Source: Rhizobium bangladeshense
GTDB taxonomy: Bacteria; Pseudomonadota; Alphaproteobacteria; Rhizobiales; Rhizobiaceae
Assembly: GCF_017357245.1 (NCBI RefSeq)
Contig: NZ_CP071612.1
Span: forward strand, 3,746,001 to 3,810,000
Length of the DNA stretch: 64,000 bases
Reading direction: 5' to 3'
Of the stretch, positions 19,192-29,575 are shown piece by piece (position 1 is the stretch's first letter; each line of letters starts with the position of its first letter). The translations under genes and the position numbers were made by a program. The notes under the pieces were generated by a model. That model was not told the DNA's origin. It searched no databases and was given only the letters and a program-made list of their open reading frames with translations.

Positions 19192-20283
19192 ATGAACCAG
19201 ACCGGGACCGATAAATCCTCGCTCAGCTATTTCCGCTGGGCTTTCATCGTCACTGCCCTCGGCCTCGTTCTCGGCGCCGTGCTCGGATGGCAGACGACGG
19301 GCACGATCGGCGGCATGGCAACCGTCTTCTTCATCTGTGCCGTGCTTGCGGTGCTGGAGATTTCGCTCTCCTTCGACAATGCCATCGTCAATGCGAACAA
19401 GCTGAAGGAGATGACGCCGCTCTGGCAGAAACGATTCCTCACCTGGGGCATCATCATTGCCGTCTTCGGCATGCGCATTGTCTTTCCGCTGGCGATCGTC
19501 GCGATCGCGGCACGGATCGGCCCCTGGGACGCCCTGGTGCTCGCTGCCCGCCAGCCCGAGGAATATGCCCGCATCATGAACGATGCGCATCTGCCGATCG
19601 CGGCTTTTGGCGGCACCTTCCTGATGATGGTCGGCCTCAGCTACTTCTTCGACTATGAAAAGAAAATCCACTGGCTTCGCGGACTGGAAAAGGTGATGGC
19701 GCGCTCGGCTACCATCAGGGGCATCGAGATCGCCTTCGTGCTGGCGCTGATGCTTGTGTTCTCCTGGCTGATCGGCGGCGAGGAAGCCAGCGTCTTCGTC
19801 CATTGCGCCATCTACGGGCTGCTCACCTTCCTCGCGGTCGAGGTTGTCGGCGAGCTGCTCGATGCCTCGCAACAGACGATGAGCGCTGCCGCCAAGGGTG
19901 GCCTTGGCGCCTTCATCTATCTGGAGGTGCTGGACGCCAGCTTCTCCTTCGACGGCGTCATCGGCGCCTTCGCCTTAACGCAGAACCTTTTCGTCATCGC
20001 GATCGGCCTCGGCATCGGCGCCATGTATGTGCGCTCGATGACGATCATGCTGGTGGAGAAGGGAACGCTCGCCGAATATCGCTACCTCGAACACGGCGCC
20101 TTCTACGCCATCCTGATCCTCTCGGTGATCATGTATGCGCAGACCCTGGTGCACATTCCCGAGGTGATTACCGGCCTCGGCGGCGCGATCTTGATCGGCC
20201 TGTCGCTCTGGTCGTCCATTCGCCACAACCGGCGCGCACAGGTGGAAGATCACGCCGGCCGGCGGGAAGAACTGCACGCCTGA
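19192..20283 (+). CDS. DUF475 (TerC-like) integral membrane protein
   Basis: 363 aa with about nine membrane segments, matching the DUF475 family, which is related to TerC metal-exporting proteins. Typical features are the repeated acidic membrane motifs LEISLSFDNAIVNANKLKEM (near residue 60) and LEVLDASFSFDGVIGAFALT (near 245), where the FDNA/FDGV aspartates and nearby glutamates may bind a divalent metal. I start at ATG 19192 (MNQTGTDKSSLSYFRWAF); the frame extends 22 codons upstream without supporting features. The role is unproven; metal export or tellurite/stress resistance is inferred from TerC. It follows a structured leader and ends before a shared terminator. Confidence 0.85.
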   Translation: MNQTGTDKSSLSYFRWAFIVTALGLVLGAVLGWQTTGTIGGMATVFFICAVLAVLEISLSFDNAIVNANKLKEMTPLWQKRFLTWGIIIAVFGMRIVFPLAIVAIAARIGPWDALVLAARQPEEYARIMNDAHLPIAAFGGTFLMMVGLSYFFDYEKKIHWLRGLEKVMARSATIRGIEIAFVLALMLVFSWLIGGEEASVFVHCAIYGLLTFLAVEVVGELLDASQQTMSAAAKGGLGAFIYLEVLDASFSFDGVIGAFALTQNLFVIAIGLGIGAMYVRSMTIMLVEKGTLAEYRYLEHGAFYAILILSVIMYAQTLVHIPEVITGLGGAILIGLSLWSSIRHNRRAQVEDHAGRREELHA

Positions 20284-20349
20284 CCTGGCATGACGATTTG
20301 AGGATCGCAACGCGTCTCGGCGTTGCGGCTGTCATTTGGACAAAAATAA

Positions 20350-20375
20350 AGCCCGCGACCATCCGGTTGCGGGCT
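20350..20375 (-). terminator. Terminator between DUF475 and DUF1127 genes
   Basis: AGCCCGCGACC-ATCC-GGTTGCGGGCT, an 11-bp stem with one G-T pair. On the minus strand it is followed by a T-rich tail (TTATTTTTG), so it mainly serves the DUF1127 gene. It may also act on the converging DUF475 transcript. Confidence 0.82.
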
Positions 20376-20403
20376 ATTTCATTCATGCATGCCTTTGAAA
20401 GGC

Positions 20404-20574
20404 TTACCGGATGACCTGACCGAAGGAGGCCGGGTCGATACCAAGTTCCTTGAGATCGCGGGCGCGCGGACGGCGGCCAGCTTCGACAGCGGCGCTCACG
20501 GCATTTGCGGCGCTCAGCGTAGCAAATGCACGGCCCAGGAAGCCGGCGCGGACTGAATTACGAATTGCGGACAT
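20404..20574 (-). CDS. DUF1127-like small basic protein
   Basis: 56 aa. The C-terminal half (AGRRPRARDLKELGIDPASFG) resembles the DUF1127 motif found in very small alphaproteobacterial proteins, several of which bind RNA or affect sRNA turnover, phosphate use and stress. The start is the ATG complement 20572-20574, preceded by GAGGTAAGGA. The longer frame upstream adds 26 unrelated residues and is not used. A strong terminator lies 29 bp after the stop. In Rhodobacter, DUF1127 genes sit next to CCUCC-rich cuckoo sRNAs; I see no such RNA directly downstream here. Confidence 0.78.
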   Translation of the reverse strand: MSAIRNSVRAGFLGRAFATLSAANAVSAAVEAGRRPRARDLKELGIDPASFGQVIR

Positions 20575-20671
20575 TGTCCTTACCTCTTCCTCTACGATAG
20601 ACCATCTATAGATGGCAGTACGCGGACCGATCCACAATGCACGTAAAATCACCTCAGCTATGCAAAAAGAA

Positions 20672-20702
20672 GAGGCCGGCGCATGTTTCCATGGCCGGCC
20701 TC
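20672..20702 (-). terminator. Terminator of the tctCBA operon
   Basis: GAGGCCGGC (20672-20680) pairs perfectly with GCCGGCCTC (20694-20702) around a 13-base loop. On the minus strand a TCTTTTTGC tail follows. It lies 28 bp past the tctA stop codon. Confidence 0.85.
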
Positions 20703-20730
20703 GAGGCAGGGGTAAGGTTGTCTTTTTCTT

Positions 20731-22248
<1,518 letters not shown>

Positions 22249-22330
22249 CTTGATATCCCAAGCGCGTTCCGGCCGTGCGTGACGCTATCCGGCGCTGCGC
22301 AATAGTCAAAAGTGCTGACGGCGCGCGCCG

Positions 22331-22822
22331 TCAGAAGAACAGGCGTTCGAGCGGACCGGCCGGCAGCGTCAGCTGCAGCAGCTGCGAGAAGATCGCCCAG
22401 ACGACAAAGCTGAAGGCTATGCCAAACGGCAGCGAGATCCAGAGCTTGCGTTTGCCGAAGCCGCGTGCCGTGAGCGCAAACAGCAGGCCGGTCGCGATCG
22501 AGAAACCGGCGAGGCGCAGAAGCAGCATCTGTCCGACGAGACCCGCGATAATCCAGATGACGGGCGCCACTTCCTGCCGATCGCGTTCCGGAAACTCGCC
22601 ACGCCAGGCTTCGGCGACGGTCCAGATCCCAAGACAGAAGAGGCCGAAGGCCACCACCTGGGGCATCGTGGCCGGGCCGATGCGGTCGTACTGCGCGATC
22701 GTCTTCAGATGGAGTGCATCCCAGGCCATCACGCCGGCGACGGCGAAGAGGAAAACGGCAATGGTGAACGCCGCCCAATCAGGGCGGCGCGTGGTTGCCG
22801 AGGAGGTGTTATCCCCGCTCAT
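22331..22822 (-). CDS. tctB: Tripartite tricarboxylate transporter, small membrane subunit
   Basis: 163 aa with four membrane segments, the normal size of TctB, the poorly conserved small subunit. Residues 16-35 form the first membrane helix. The linker around 40-60 carries the typical YDRIGPATMPQVVAFGL segment. The start overlaps the tctC stop by 4 bp (ATGA), so translation is coupled. Identified as much by position between tctC and tctA as by sequence. Confidence 0.92.
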   Translation of the reverse strand: MSGDNTSSATTRRPDWAAFTIAVFLFAVAGVMAWDALHLKTIAQYDRIGPATMPQVVAFGLFCLGIWTVAEAWRGEFPERDRQEVAPVIWIIAGLVGQMLLLRLAGFSIATGLLFALTARGFGKRKLWISLPFGIAFSFVVWAIFSQLLQLTLPAGPLERLFF

Positions 22823-23763
22823 TGAACAAGTCCGATCTCTTTGAGAATGCCTTCAGTGGCGGCGACATCCTTTTCGAGCTGCGCCTTGAAGGCGTCGCCG
22901 GACAGATAGGTGTCGGCCCAGCCCTTGGTCTTCAGGATTTCCTGCCAGGCGGCGGAGCTGTGCAGTTTCTCGAAATCGGAAGTGATGGCCGCGACCTGCT
23001 CCGCCGACAGGCCGGGAGCAGCGGCAACCATACGCCAGTTCTGGATGCTGACATCGGTGCCTGCTTCCTTCAGCGTCGGGGCATCAACGCCATCAATGCG
23101 CTTGTCGCTCGATACGGCAAGAAGACGCAGCGTGCCCGCTTTCACCTGCGACGCAAACTCGCTGTAGCTCGACACGCCGGCCGTGACCTGGCCGCCGAGA
23201 ATAGCGGCAAGCGCCTCGCCGCCGCCGGAAAAGGCGACATAGTTGATCTTGGTCGGGTCGACGCCGGACGCCTTGGCAATCAGGCCGACGGTGATGTGGT
23301 CGGTGCCGCCGGCCGAACCGCCGCCCCAGGAAACCGCTCCCGGATCCTTCTTCAGCGCGGCGACCAGATCGGCCATCGTCTTGATATCGGACGAGGCGGG
23401 AACGACGACGGCCTCATATTCGCCGGTCAGCCGGGCGATCGGCGTGACGTCCTTAAGCGTTACCGGCGACTTGTTGGTGAGGATGGCGCCGACCATGACA
23501 TAGCCGCCGACGATCAGCGAGTTCGGATTGCCGGCCGCCTGGCTGCTGAACTGGGCAAGGCCGATAGTGCCGCCGGCGCCCGGAACGTTCTGGACCTGCA
23601 CGTTGCCGGAGATCTTCTCCTGCTGCAGCGCAGTCTGCAGCGAACGGGCCGTCTGGTCCCAACCGCCGCCGGGAGCGGCCGGCGCGATGATGGTGTAGTC
23701 GGCCGCATAGGCCGGCAGCGCGATGGCGGCTGCAAGAATGGTTGCGATGAACGTATGCTTCAC
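22819..23763 (-). CDS. tctC: Tripartite tricarboxylate transporter substrate-binding protein
   Basis: 314 aa, a periplasmic binder of the Bug/TctC family. Signal peptide residues 1-20 (ending LPAYA). The mature protein starts [20 protein letters not shown], the Bug-family ligand loop, and a second loop appears at [13 protein letters not shown] near 180. It delivers the carboxylate to TctAB. First gene of the operon; the 291 bp upstream should hold the promoter. The two-component genes tctDE at 27.4-29.5 kb are the probable regulators, since Tct systems are normally controlled by such a pair. Confidence 0.94.
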   Translation of the reverse strand: MKHTFIATILAAAIALPAYAADYTIIAPAAPGGGWDQTARSLQTALQQEKISGNVQVQNVPGAGGTIGLAQFSSQAAGNPNSLIVGGYVMVGAILTNKSPVTLKDVTPIARLTGEYEAVVVPASSDIKTMADLVAALKKDPGAVSWGGGSAGGTDHITVGLIAKASGVDPTKINYVAFSGGGEALAAILGGQVTAGVSSYSEFASQVKAGTLRLLAVSSDKRIDGVDAPTLKEAGTDVSIQNWRMVAAAPGLSAEQVAAITSDFEKLHSSAAWQEILKTKGWADTYLSGDAFKAQLEKDVAATEGILKEIGLVQ

Positions 23764-24054
23764 GATGTGTCCTCCGTGGGCGGCTGAGCGAACCGCCTGT
23801 TATTCTCGAGTGAATCGGGAGGGGTGGCCGGCCAGTGGACGCAGTTGTCCTGAATGACGAGCGGAATGCCTCCCAAGGCTTCAATTCTCCGCCTCCACGG
23901 AGAAGAAGTAGCCAAAGCCACCACAACAACCTGTCATCTAGCTGACATCGGCGAGATATCCAGAAGGGAAGGACACTTTTTTGCCGTAATTGGGCCGACA
24001 GCCCGCCGAGATGTAACAGTCATTGAGGTCATGAACGGCCGAAAGCTGGCCTTC

Positions 24055-25119
24055 TCACTGAGCCCGCAGAACCTCGTTCCAGTGCGCAATCAGCCGCGCA
24101 CGCTTTACCTGGTCGAGATAGACCATCAGTCCGGGACTGACCGGCACCGGCCGAAGTTGGGCGCCGAGCAGCTCCTGCAGCGTATTGGCGGTATTCTCCC
24201 CCGCCACCTCCGGGCTGACGGCCGGAATCTGCAGCTCGCGCGCCATGATCGTCTGGCCCTCCTTCGACATGAAAAAGGCAAGGTAGCGGCGCCCGAGTTC
24301 CGGCTCGGCTGCAGCCTGCGGCACCAGGCCGATGCGCGACATCACCACCGTATAGTCCTTCGGCAGCACGATGCCGACGTCGGGGTGCCGCGAAGCCCAG
24401 TCAGCGGCGTAGGAACCGAGAATATTATAGCCGAGCACGAAACGCCCGTCGGCAACGCGTTCGAGAATCGCTGAGCTCGTCGAGTATAGCTTGACGCCGG
24501 CCGCGCCCATCGCTCCGATAACCGACCAGATGTCGCCGAACTGCTCCTGGTCGCGCGCCATGAAGAGAAAGCCGACACCGGAGCGCTCGATATCGTAAGT
24601 GCTGATCCGGCCGTAGACTGCGTTGCCCTTGCGTTTCAGATAACCGACGAATTCCGCCCGCGAACTCGGCACCGGCTCATGCGCAAAGCTTGGCTTGTGA
24701 TAGACAAAGACAGCCGGCTCGAAGGTGAGCGCGTAGGCGGTATTGCGCCAGTTCGCCCATTTCGGCCAGGCGGCGCTCATCGGCAGATTGCTGACTTGCG
24801 CATAGCCGTCATTGGAAAGCTTCACCTGCAGGTCCATCGCCGATGAAAAGGCAAAATCGGCCGTTTTGCCACCAGCATCCGTTTCCCTGACGATCCGGTC
24901 GTAGATCTCCCCAGTCAGCATATCCTCATATCTGACCGCGACATCAGGATTGGCTTCCTGGAAACCGCCTATCATCGGCTGTGCCAAGGGTTCGTCGAGC
25001 GAAGAATAGACCGTCAGCACCGGTGCGGCTGTGTTCCCCGACTTCGCCGGATAGAAGGTCTGATCGGCCAGGACGCCACCCGGCCAGAACGCCAGCAGCA
25101 AGATGAAAATTCTCCTCAT
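24055..25119 (-). CDS. Extracellular solute-binding protein, ferric/phosphoglycerate (AfuA/PgtC) type
   Basis: 354 aa with a signal peptide (MRRIFILLLAFWPGGVLA). The body is a two-lobe periplasmic binder: LTVYSSLDEPLAQPMIGGFQ near 35, YEDMLTGEIYDRI near 63 and a late ALFMSKEGQ-like segment (LAFFMSKEGQTIMAREL near 285). Relatives are ABC-type binders for ferric iron, phosphoglycerate or 2-aminoethylphosphonate, but no permease or ATPase gene is nearby. A binder beside a two-component system can instead be the sensor's ligand receptor, as PgtC is for PgtB. I start at the ATG complement 25117-25119, where the signal peptide begins; longer frames upstream lack it. Confidence 0.82.
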   Translation of the reverse strand: MRRIFILLLAFWPGGVLADQTFYPAKSGNTAAPVLTVYSSLDEPLAQPMIGGFQEANPDVAVRYEDMLTGEIYDRIVRETDAGGKTADFAFSSAMDLQVKLSNDGYAQVSNLPMSAAWPKWANWRNTAYALTFEPAVFVYHKPSFAHEPVPSSRAEFVGYLKRKGNAVYGRISTYDIERSGVGFLFMARDQEQFGDIWSVIGAMGAAGVKLYSTSSAILERVADGRFVLGYNILGSYAADWASRHPDVGIVLPKDYTVVMSRIGLVPQAAAEPELGRRYLAFFMSKEGQTIMARELQIPAVSPEVAGENTANTLQELLGAQLRPVPVSPGLMVYLDQVKRARLIAHWNEVLRAQ

Positions 25120-25448
25120 ACCGCAACAATGCCCGAGCATGGGGGGAGGAGCAAGGGCGCAGGATATGAACAGCGGCCGCGCGCGGAATTGTCCGGCGAA
25201 TAACAAGTATTGGTTTGGAGCAACAACAGCGTAGCTGCGGGCCTGGCGACGACTTTAATCATAAATGATTATGGCTTTCACATCATCCTTCGCTCGTTTA
25301 GAGTATTGATGAAGTTTGGCGACGATATAGGGTGCGCTGCCGCGTCAAAACGTCGAATCCCGCCCGAATTTTCTTGTTCGGGGGACGACTCTGCGCGACA
25401 AAAACTCTATAAAAAACTAGATCACTCTGGAGATCCATGGGAGGGGTC
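25120..25448. other. Divergent intergenic region
   Basis: 329 bp between the binding-protein gene (minus) and the cyclase gene (plus). A/T-rich for this genome in its centre, as expected for two promoters. A short frame at 25210-25464 runs into the cyclase start and has no ribosome site or family features, so it is not called. No clear repeats or hairpins. Confidence 0.6.
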
Positions 25449-27317
25449 ATGGAACGACGACTGAGCGCTATTCTCGCTGCGGATGTCGTCGGCTACAGCC
25501 GACTGATGGGCATTGATGAGTCGGGCACCTTGCAGGCGCTGAACCGCCATCGCTGCGAGCTGGTCGACGTTCGTATTTCGGAATACAAGGGCCGAATCGT
25601 CAAACTCACCGGCGATGGCATCCTTGCCGAATTCCAGAGCGTGGTGAATGCCGTCGCCTGCGCCGCAGAAATACAGCGCAGCATGTCGGCCCGCAACGAG
25701 AACGTGCCGAAGGATGAGCGCGTTGAATTCCGCATTGGCATCAATCTCGGCGATGTCGTCGTCGAAAATGGCGACATATTCGGCGACGGCGTCAATCTTG
25801 CAGCAAGGCTTGAGCGCATCGCAGCACCGGGCGGCATCGCCGTGTCGGCCTCGGTGCGCGACCAGGTCGGCTCGCGCCTCAATCTCGGCTTCGAATTCAT
25901 CGGCGAGCACACGCTGAAGAATATCAGGCAGCCCGTTCAGGTCTACACCGTCACCTTGGCGCCGCCCTCCTCCGCCAAGCTGGTCGCTGAGAACCGCAAC
26001 ACCTGCTTCATCGCCGTACTGCCCTTCACAAACATGAGCGGCGATGCCGATCAGGATTATTTCTCCGACGGCATCACCGAAGACATCATCACCGATCTCT
26101 CGAAGATCTCGAGCCTGCATGTCGTGCCGCGCAACACCATCTTTACCTATAAGGGCATATCGGTGAAGTTGAAGCGGCTCGCCCAGGAACTCGGCGTGCG
26201 CTATGTGCTCGAAGGAAGTGTGCGCATCTTCGACAAGCGCGTGCGCATCTCCGGTCAGTTGATCGACACCGCCAATGGCGACCATCTTTGGGCCGAGCGT
26301 TACGACCGTGATCTCACCGACATCTTTGCCATTCAGGACGAGATCACCCAGGCGATCGTCAGTCAGCTGAAGGTGCGCCTGCTGCCGGAGGAAAAGAAGG
26401 CGATTGCCAGCGAACCGACCGCCAATGTCGAGGCCTACACCTACTATCTCAGAGGCCGTCAGCTCTCCCACACCTGGACGAAATCCTACCTGCATCTCGC
26501 GAGGCGCATGTTCTGCAAGGCTGTGGAGCTCGACCCCGATTATGCCCGCGCCTATGCCGGCATTGCCGATTGCGACGCGGCGATCCGTGACTGGGCGCCC
26601 GACGATGTGCCGCTGAGGCGCATCCTCGACATGAGCGCCCGCGCCCTTCAGCTTGATCCCGATCTTCCCGAGGCCCATGCCTCGCATGGCTTGGCCCTGC
26701 ATCAGAGCGGCTACGACGATCGGGCGGCGGCCGCTTTCGAACGCGCCCTCACGCTCGACCCGAATCTGTTCGAGGCGAATTTCCATTATGCCCGGTTCTT
26801 CTTCATGCACGGAAACTTTGCCGAATCCGTCCAATATTTCACCCGTGCTGCCGAAATCCGCCATGACGACTACGTCTCGCCGATCCATCTGATGTCCGCC
26901 TACCGTTCGCTAGGCCGTCCGGTGGATACGGAAAACTGGGCGCGCCTCGGCCTGCTGCGCGCCGAACGCGCGCTCAATCTCAATCCGGAGAACTCCGGCC
27001 CGGCCCATCGCGGCGCGCTGGCGCTTGCCCATCTGGGCGATGCGACACGGGCGCGCGACTGGGCCGCCCGCGCGATCGCCATCGATCCCGACGACATTGT
27101 CGCCCAGTATAATCTTGCCTGCGTCTATTCCGTCCTCGGCGACGCCGACCGAGCGATCGACCTGCTGGAGAAGCTTCTGCCGCACAGCTCCGTCTATCAC
27201 ATCAAATGGTTCAACAATGATTCCGATCTCGACAACATCCGCGACGATCCCCGCTTCCGGAAACTGTTGGCCATCGCGATGACGGAACGTGAACGGATCG
27301 AGAGGACCGGGAGCTGA
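25449..27317 (+). CDS. Class III adenylate/guanylate cyclase with TolB-like and TPR domains
   Basis: 622 aa, no membrane segment. Residues 1-165 are the cyclase catalytic domain: metal aspartates in LAADVVGYSRLMG and KLTGDGILAEF, and the NLAARLERIA segment with the transition-state asparagine and arginine. Residues about 180-315 match the TolB/FlgO-like module common in rhizobial cyclases (IAVLPFTNMSGDADQDYFSDGITEDI). The rest is a run of TPR units for protein contacts. I use ATG 25449, preceded by GGAGGGG; the in-frame ATG at 25437 also has a GGAG and would add four residues. Rhizobia carry dozens of such cyclases; the signal for this one is unknown. Confidence 0.88.
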   Translation: MERRLSAILAADVVGYSRLMGIDESGTLQALNRHRCELVDVRISEYKGRIVKLTGDGILAEFQSVVNAVACAAEIQRSMSARNENVPKDERVEFRIGINLGDVVVENGDIFGDGVNLAARLERIAAPGGIAVSASVRDQVGSRLNLGFEFIGEHTLKNIRQPVQVYTVTLAPPSSAKLVAENRNTCFIAVLPFTNMSGDADQDYFSDGITEDIITDLSKISSLHVVPRNTIFTYKGISVKLKRLAQELGVRYVLEGSVRIFDKRVRISGQLIDTANGDHLWAERYDRDLTDIFAIQDEITQAIVSQLKVRLLPEEKKAIASEPTANVEAYTYYLRGRQLSHTWTKSYLHLARRMFCKAVELDPDYARAYAGIADCDAAIRDWAPDDVPLRRILDMSARALQLDPDLPEAHASHGLALHQSGYDDRAAAAFERALTLDPNLFEANFHYARFFFMHGNFAESVQYFTRAAEIRHDDYVSPIHLMSAYRSLGRPVDTENWARLGLLRAERALNLNPENSGPAHRGALALAHLGDATRARDWAARAIAIDPDDIVAQYNLACVYSVLGDADRAIDLLEKLLPHSSVYHIKWFNNDSDLDNIRDDPRFRKLLAIAMTERERIERTGS

Positions 27318-27408
27318 AATCTCTTCCCAGCTATTCACCGAATTTGAAAATCGCTATGACATCGCTGCGCCACCTCTGTAATCTCCTTAGAAAACAGAGG
27401 GAACATCC

Positions 27409-28086
27409 GTGCGCATTTTGCTCACAGAAGACAATATAGCGCTGGCCGACGGTCTGTCGGCGATCCTGCGCGGCACCGGCCATGCCGTCGACGTCGTCCA
27501 TGACGGCGCATCCGCCAATGCGGTCATCGCGGCGGAGAATTTCGATCTCGTGATCCTCGACCTCAACCTGCCCGAAATGGACGGGCTGGATGTGCTGCGC
27601 GCTATGCGCGCCCGGCAGAACCAGGCGGCCGTCCTGATCCTGACGGCGCGCGGCACACCGGAAGAACGGGTGAAGGGTCTCGATCTCGGCGCCGACGATT
27701 ATCTGATCAAACCGTTCGACATTGCCGAATTCGAGGCGCGCGTGCGCGTGCTGCTGCGCCGCCAGGCCGGGCTGCGTTCGGCGACCGTCGGCTTCGGCGG
27801 CATTTCTTTCGACCTCAATTCCCGCACCTTTTCATCAGGCGACACTCCTCTTGATATTCCCGCCCGCGAACTTGGCTTACTCGAAATCCTGTTCATGCGG
27901 GCCGGCAAGGTCGTGGCCAAGGAGGCGATCATCCAGTCGCTGACAGCCTTCGACGACGACATTTCCGCAAACGCAATCGAGCAATATGTCAGCCGGTTGA
28001 GAAAGCGCCTCTCGCCGTACGGCCTGACGGTCAAGACCGCCCGCGGCATCGGCTACTATCTCGACAAGCTGCCCGAGGTCTCATGA
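27409..28086 (+). CDS. tctD: Response regulator, TctD type (OmpR family)
   Basis: 225 aa: receiver domain (1-115) with D8, phospho-acceptor D51 in LVILDLNLPEMDG and K in DDYLIKPFD, then an OmpR winged-helix DNA-binding domain (about 125-220; VSRLRKRLSPYGLTVKTARGIGYYL). TctD proteins activate tricarboxylate-transporter genes. A GTG start at 27409 follows an AGAGGGAA site. Overlaps the kinase gene by 4 bp. The nearest transport target is tctCBA, 3.6 kb upstream and on the other strand. Confidence 0.88.
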   Translation: MRILLTEDNIALADGLSAILRGTGHAVDVVHDGASANAVIAAENFDLVILDLNLPEMDGLDVLRAMRARQNQAAVLILTARGTPEERVKGLDLGADDYLIKPFDIAEFEARVRVLLRRQAGLRSATVGFGGISFDLNSRTFSSGDTPLDIPARELGLLEILFMRAGKVVAKEAIIQSLTAFDDDISANAIEQYVSRLRKRLSPYGLTVKTARGIGYYLDKLPEVS

Positions 28087-29465
28087 AAGCCGCCTACTCC
28101 CTCAGGCGCCGGCTGCTCTTCTGGCTGCTCATCTCTACCGCCGTCATCGGCACGATGGCGCTCGCCGATACTTATCGCGAGGCTGTCCAGACCTCGAATA
28201 TCGTCTCCGACCGCGTGCTCGCCGGCTCTGCTCTCGCAATTGCCGAGCGCGTTGTCGTCGCCGAAGACGGCACATTGCAGGTCGATATTCCTTATGTCGC
28301 CCTCGAAATGTTGACCTCGGCGGCGCAGGACCGCGTCTTCTACCGCGTCGACGGCCCTCCGGGTCAATTCATCACCGGCTATCAATCCCTGCCGGTCCTC
28401 AACAAGACGCCCGGCGATGCGGCAGCCTTTGCCGACGACAGTTTTCGCGGCGAGCCGATCCGCATCGCCACCCTCGAGCGCTCGGCCTCGACGGGCATCC
28501 GCTCCGTGCCCTTCGTCGTGACCGTCGCCGAAACAACCATCGCCCGCCGGCAATTGACGCAGGCGATCCTCGTGCGCTCGGCGCTGCGTCTCGCCCTCAT
28601 GATCTTGGGCGCGGCGGTCATCGTCTGGATATCGGTCACGGTGGCGCTCCGCCCGCTCTACAAGCTCGGCGACGCCATCGGTGAACGCAGTCCTGACGAT
28701 CTGCATCCGATCGAACAAACCGTGCCGAGCGAGGTCGAGCCGCTGGTCGATACCGTGAACTCTTTCATGGTCCGCCTGCAGTCGGCCCTGGATGCGTTGC
28801 GCAATTTCACCGGCAATGCCAGCCATCAGCTGCGCACGCCGCTGGCGATCATCCGCACCCAGCTTGCCCTGTCGGCCCGCGCCGGCACACTTGATGAAGC
28901 CCAGGCGGCGGCGCTGAAGGGAGACCAGGCCGTGGCGCATGCCGAGCGCATCCTTGCCCAGCTTCTTCTGATGGCGAAGATCGACGCCGCCACGGCCAAG
29001 GAGGCGCTGACCGCCTCCGCCATCGACCTTGCGGCAATCGCCCAGGATATTACCGGCGAGCAGATCCCGGCAGCAGCCGTCGCCGGCATCGATCTCGGCT
29101 TCGAGGGCGAAAGCCCGGCTATGATCCGCGCCGAGCCGCTGCTGATCGGCGAGATGCTGCGCAACCTCGCCGGCAATGCCATAGCCTATGCCGGCAAGGG
29201 GGCGGAGGTCACCGTCCGCATCATCGCAGCCGCCGACACGGTTCGTCTCGAAGTCGAGGACAATGGTCCCGGCATTCCGCGCGAGAAGCTGGAGGCGGTC
29301 CGCCGGCGCTTTTCGCGCGGCAATGATTCCGGTGCGCCCGGCGCCGGCCTCGGCCTGCCGATCGTCGAAGAAATCGCCAATCTTTTCAACGCCGCCCTGA
29401 CGCTGGAGCCGGGCGCAGGCGGCAAGGGTCTGAAGGCGGCGGTCACCTTCGCCAAGGCGGCGTAA
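28083..29465 (+). CDS. tctE: Sensor histidine kinase, TctE type
   Basis: 460 aa. Membrane helices at about 11-28 and 167-188 flank a periplasmic sensor (2CSK_N-like) typical of TctE/QseC kinases. A HAMP-like linker follows. The dimerisation domain has H248 in [16 protein letters not shown], and the ATPase domain has N-, G1- and G2-boxes ([39 protein letters not shown]). It should phosphorylate TctD in response to an external carboxylate, possibly through a periplasmic binder such as TctC or the 24055-25119 product. Translation is coupled to tctD. Confidence 0.88.
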   Translation: MKAAYSLRRRLLFWLLISTAVIGTMALADTYREAVQTSNIVSDRVLAGSALAIAERVVVAEDGTLQVDIPYVALEMLTSAAQDRVFYRVDGPPGQFITGYQSLPVLNKTPGDAAAFADDSFRGEPIRIATLERSASTGIRSVPFVVTVAETTIARRQLTQAILVRSALRLALMILGAAVIVWISVTVALRPLYKLGDAIGERSPDDLHPIEQTVPSEVEPLVDTVNSFMVRLQSALDALRNFTGNASHQLRTPLAIIRTQLALSARAGTLDEAQAAALKGDQAVAHAERILAQLLLMAKIDAATAKEALTASAIDLAAIAQDITGEQIPAAAVAGIDLGFEGESPAMIRAEPLLIGEMLRNLAGNAIAYAGKGAEVTVRIIAAADTVRLEVEDNGPGIPREKLEAVRRRFSRGNDSGAPGAGLGLPIVEEIANLFNAALTLEPGAGGKGLKAAVTFAKAA

Positions 29466-29575
29466 AAGCCACCGGTTCCTCGGCCTTCCGCCCTTGCTTT
29501 CTTTCGCTGCATTGCACACACTGGCTTCGGGAACAGCAAGCCGCACGACGATGCGCGCCGGATAAAAAGAGAAAT

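Noticed and set aside
25422..26888. Long antisense frame opposite the TPR cyclase, and similar ones opposite tctE, the TGase/ATP-grasp operon, glgP, glgA and glgX
   Set aside because: All lie on the non-coding strand of well-supported genes and show the same codon-bias shadow pattern; none has motifs or a convincing ribosome site.
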